A stretch of DNA of 64,000 nt from Carposina sasakii. Taxonomy: Eukaryota > Arthropoda > Insecta > Lepidoptera > Carposinidae. This document shows positions 62,695 through 64,000 of the stretch, in pieces (within the stretch, counting starts at the first letter, position 1; each line of letters begins with the position of its first letter). The notes under the pieces were generated by a model that worked only from the letters and a program-made list of their open reading frames with translations, made no database searches and was not told the DNA's origin. The stretch spans positions 4,898,001-4,962,000 of the forward strand of contig CP053154.1 in the NCBI GenBank assembly GCA_014607495.2, written 5' to 3'. Made by a program: the position numbers and the translations under genes.

Positions 62695-63859
62695 GTAAAT
62701 AGTACATATATATTTCTTGGGGAGTGTAGAGGATTAGTAAGAAAAATCATTTAATTTAATTGTATAGTATTTAAACGCACATCAAATAAAATGATTTTTT
62801 TTAGTCACAAATAATTGGAATTCATATAAAATTTACTGACTGCACAGCAAAATCCTCAAATGAGAATATTGCTAATCAAACTGCAATTTATATTTGTGGC
62901 ATACGCATACCGCTATTTATCTTTAAATAAAGTTTTTTTTTATTTATGCACAGCTAATATTGCGAATGCACATTATACATACCTGTTAACCCTTTATTTT
63001 AAAAAAACACCTACTATTTATATTTAACATACAGCAATTTACCTAAATGAAACGGCATTTTTTTACATAATCATCTTATTATTAAAATTTGTTAAGTTAC
63101 TACTTGTAACATTTTAACATATTGACTCACCTAAAAGCCTTTTTAAAAGCGATCTACATGAGTAAATTGGTCCCATTTCACATATGTATCGGATACTATT
63201 TTTTGTGATATATAAAATAAATCTTTGATATCTACCATTAATTCGTTTTATTCAAAACTTCCTAATACTTGTTGCATTGGATGAATTTCATACATAAATA
63301 TAATAATGATGCAGGTAATGTGTTCTATTGTATGAATGATTTTTTAACATACCTATATTACTTATTAATAAATTAATTAATTTAATTTAATTGTATTTTG
63401 CAAACAAAAATAAAATAAACATAACATTGAAATCAATTATAATAACGACTCTATGGGTTTTTATGTTCTCTGCGTTTGACCTAGCGTTGACCCGCCTGCT
63501 CGAAAGCGCGCGAATTTCGAATTTTAACACTACGCAGATCTTAACGCGTATCCTTGCATTGCGGGTGGCGGGGTATGTGGGCGGAGCAACCGTGGGACTT
63601 TTATTTGACTGCTGGCTCTTAATATACCTGTAGAACAAAAGTTCTTTTACGCGCATACAAGTTTCTGAAAGAGTGACGTCACATTGTGGTAGCCGTTTGT
63701 GTGGAGTGTTTTTTGGCAAGTCTAAAATTGTGATTTTGAAATCGTTATACACCGGAAAGTTTTTACGATAGCGAAGTTTTTCTTTCGCAAATGTTTCTTT
63801 TATTTTATGATCTTTCGATATTAGTTCTTAAGTTATTTTATTTTTATTAATGTTATTCG

Positions 63860-64000
63860 TTTTATTGTACGGCCCTAAGGTTTTCTCCAGTAATTGGGTT
63901 AACTGGTAGAAAAAGCTATATAGCATTAAGTTCGCCCATGTACCAAATTTTTTTTTGTGTGTACAATAAAGAATTTTATTATTATTGTTTAAATTCTCGG
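63860..64000 (+). mobile_element. LINE/SINE 3' tail (CR1/Zenon-like)
   Basis: 'cctaaggttttctccagtaattgggttaactggtagaaaaagc', 'catt aagttcgcccatgtac' and 'gtgtacaataaagaatttta' follow the order of a very common lepidopteran retroelement 3' end (from memory). It may extend left to about 63450, where short frames occur on both strands without recognisable domains. Confidence 0.45.

Noticed and set aside
63120..63240. A minus-strand GTGAGT donor preceded by an open frame ending LLKRLLG
   Set aside because: Phase fits the SLC16-like exon, but the residues do not resemble TM10-TM11 of the family.
63387..63752. Overlapping 121- and 80-codon frames on opposite strands
   Set aside because: Mutually antisense, with no recognised domain, adjacent to a retroelement tail; most likely repeat-derived.
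1..64000. CRISPR arrays, bacterial operons, phage, defence systems or integrated virus genes
   Set aside because: No regularly spaced direct repeats, no Shine-Dalgarno-led gene strings and no recognisable viral genes; all supported genes are spliced eukaryotic ones.

Overview
The window is AT-rich, intron-rich animal nuclear DNA, most likely from a moth or butterfly. The evidence is short GT-AG exons separated by repeat-filled introns, a metazoan mitoribosomal PPR gene, SLC16-type transporters, chitin-binding peritrophin-type genes, and repeat families that look lepidopteran (tRNA-derived SINEs, LINE 3' ends, foldback MITEs). There is no bacterial, plasmid, phage or CRISPR content. Exon models were built by hand from splice sites, reading phase and family knowledge; no database was searched.

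Layout. 102-7770 (-): eleven exons of the PTCD3/mS39 mitochondrial ribosome gene, with the 3' end cut off by the left window edge and introns packed with foldback elements and a decayed LINE. 7894-8896: two inverted copies of one repeat, starting 124 bp upstream of the PTCD3 start codon. 9187-19705: a unit of about 5.1 kb present twice in tandem and almost identical. Each unit holds a minus-strand two-domain CBM14 gene, a divergent plus-strand three-domain CBM14 gene and a convergent minus-strand secreted orphan. The 339-bp sequence between the copies is a patchwork of the outer left and outer right flanks, so the duplication is probably an assembly artefact. 19706-40287: mostly repeats and non-coding sequence, with a candidate signal-peptide exon at 24698 and a miRNA-like hairpin near 28890. 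40288-43480 (+): one very large exon plus a short 3' exon of a secreted proline-, glutamine- and YGPP-rich protein. 47765-52475 (-): a complete six-exon monocarboxylate-transporter-like gene. 59687-59838 (-): the last exon of a probable paralogue of that transporter. 62436-62694 (+): two consecutive exons of an unidentified gene that leaves the window on the right.

The genes do not form one pathway. The CBM14 genes, the secreted orphan and the YGPP-rich protein all look extracellular (cuticle, peritrophic or tracheal matrix), whereas PTCD3 and the transporter are housekeeping or metabolic. The result of most practical importance is the mosaic junction, which affects gene counts. The most open biological points are the miRNA-like hairpin, the GC-rich perfect hairpin at 46060-46110, the alternative C-termini of the YGPP-rich protein, and the orphan exons at the right end.
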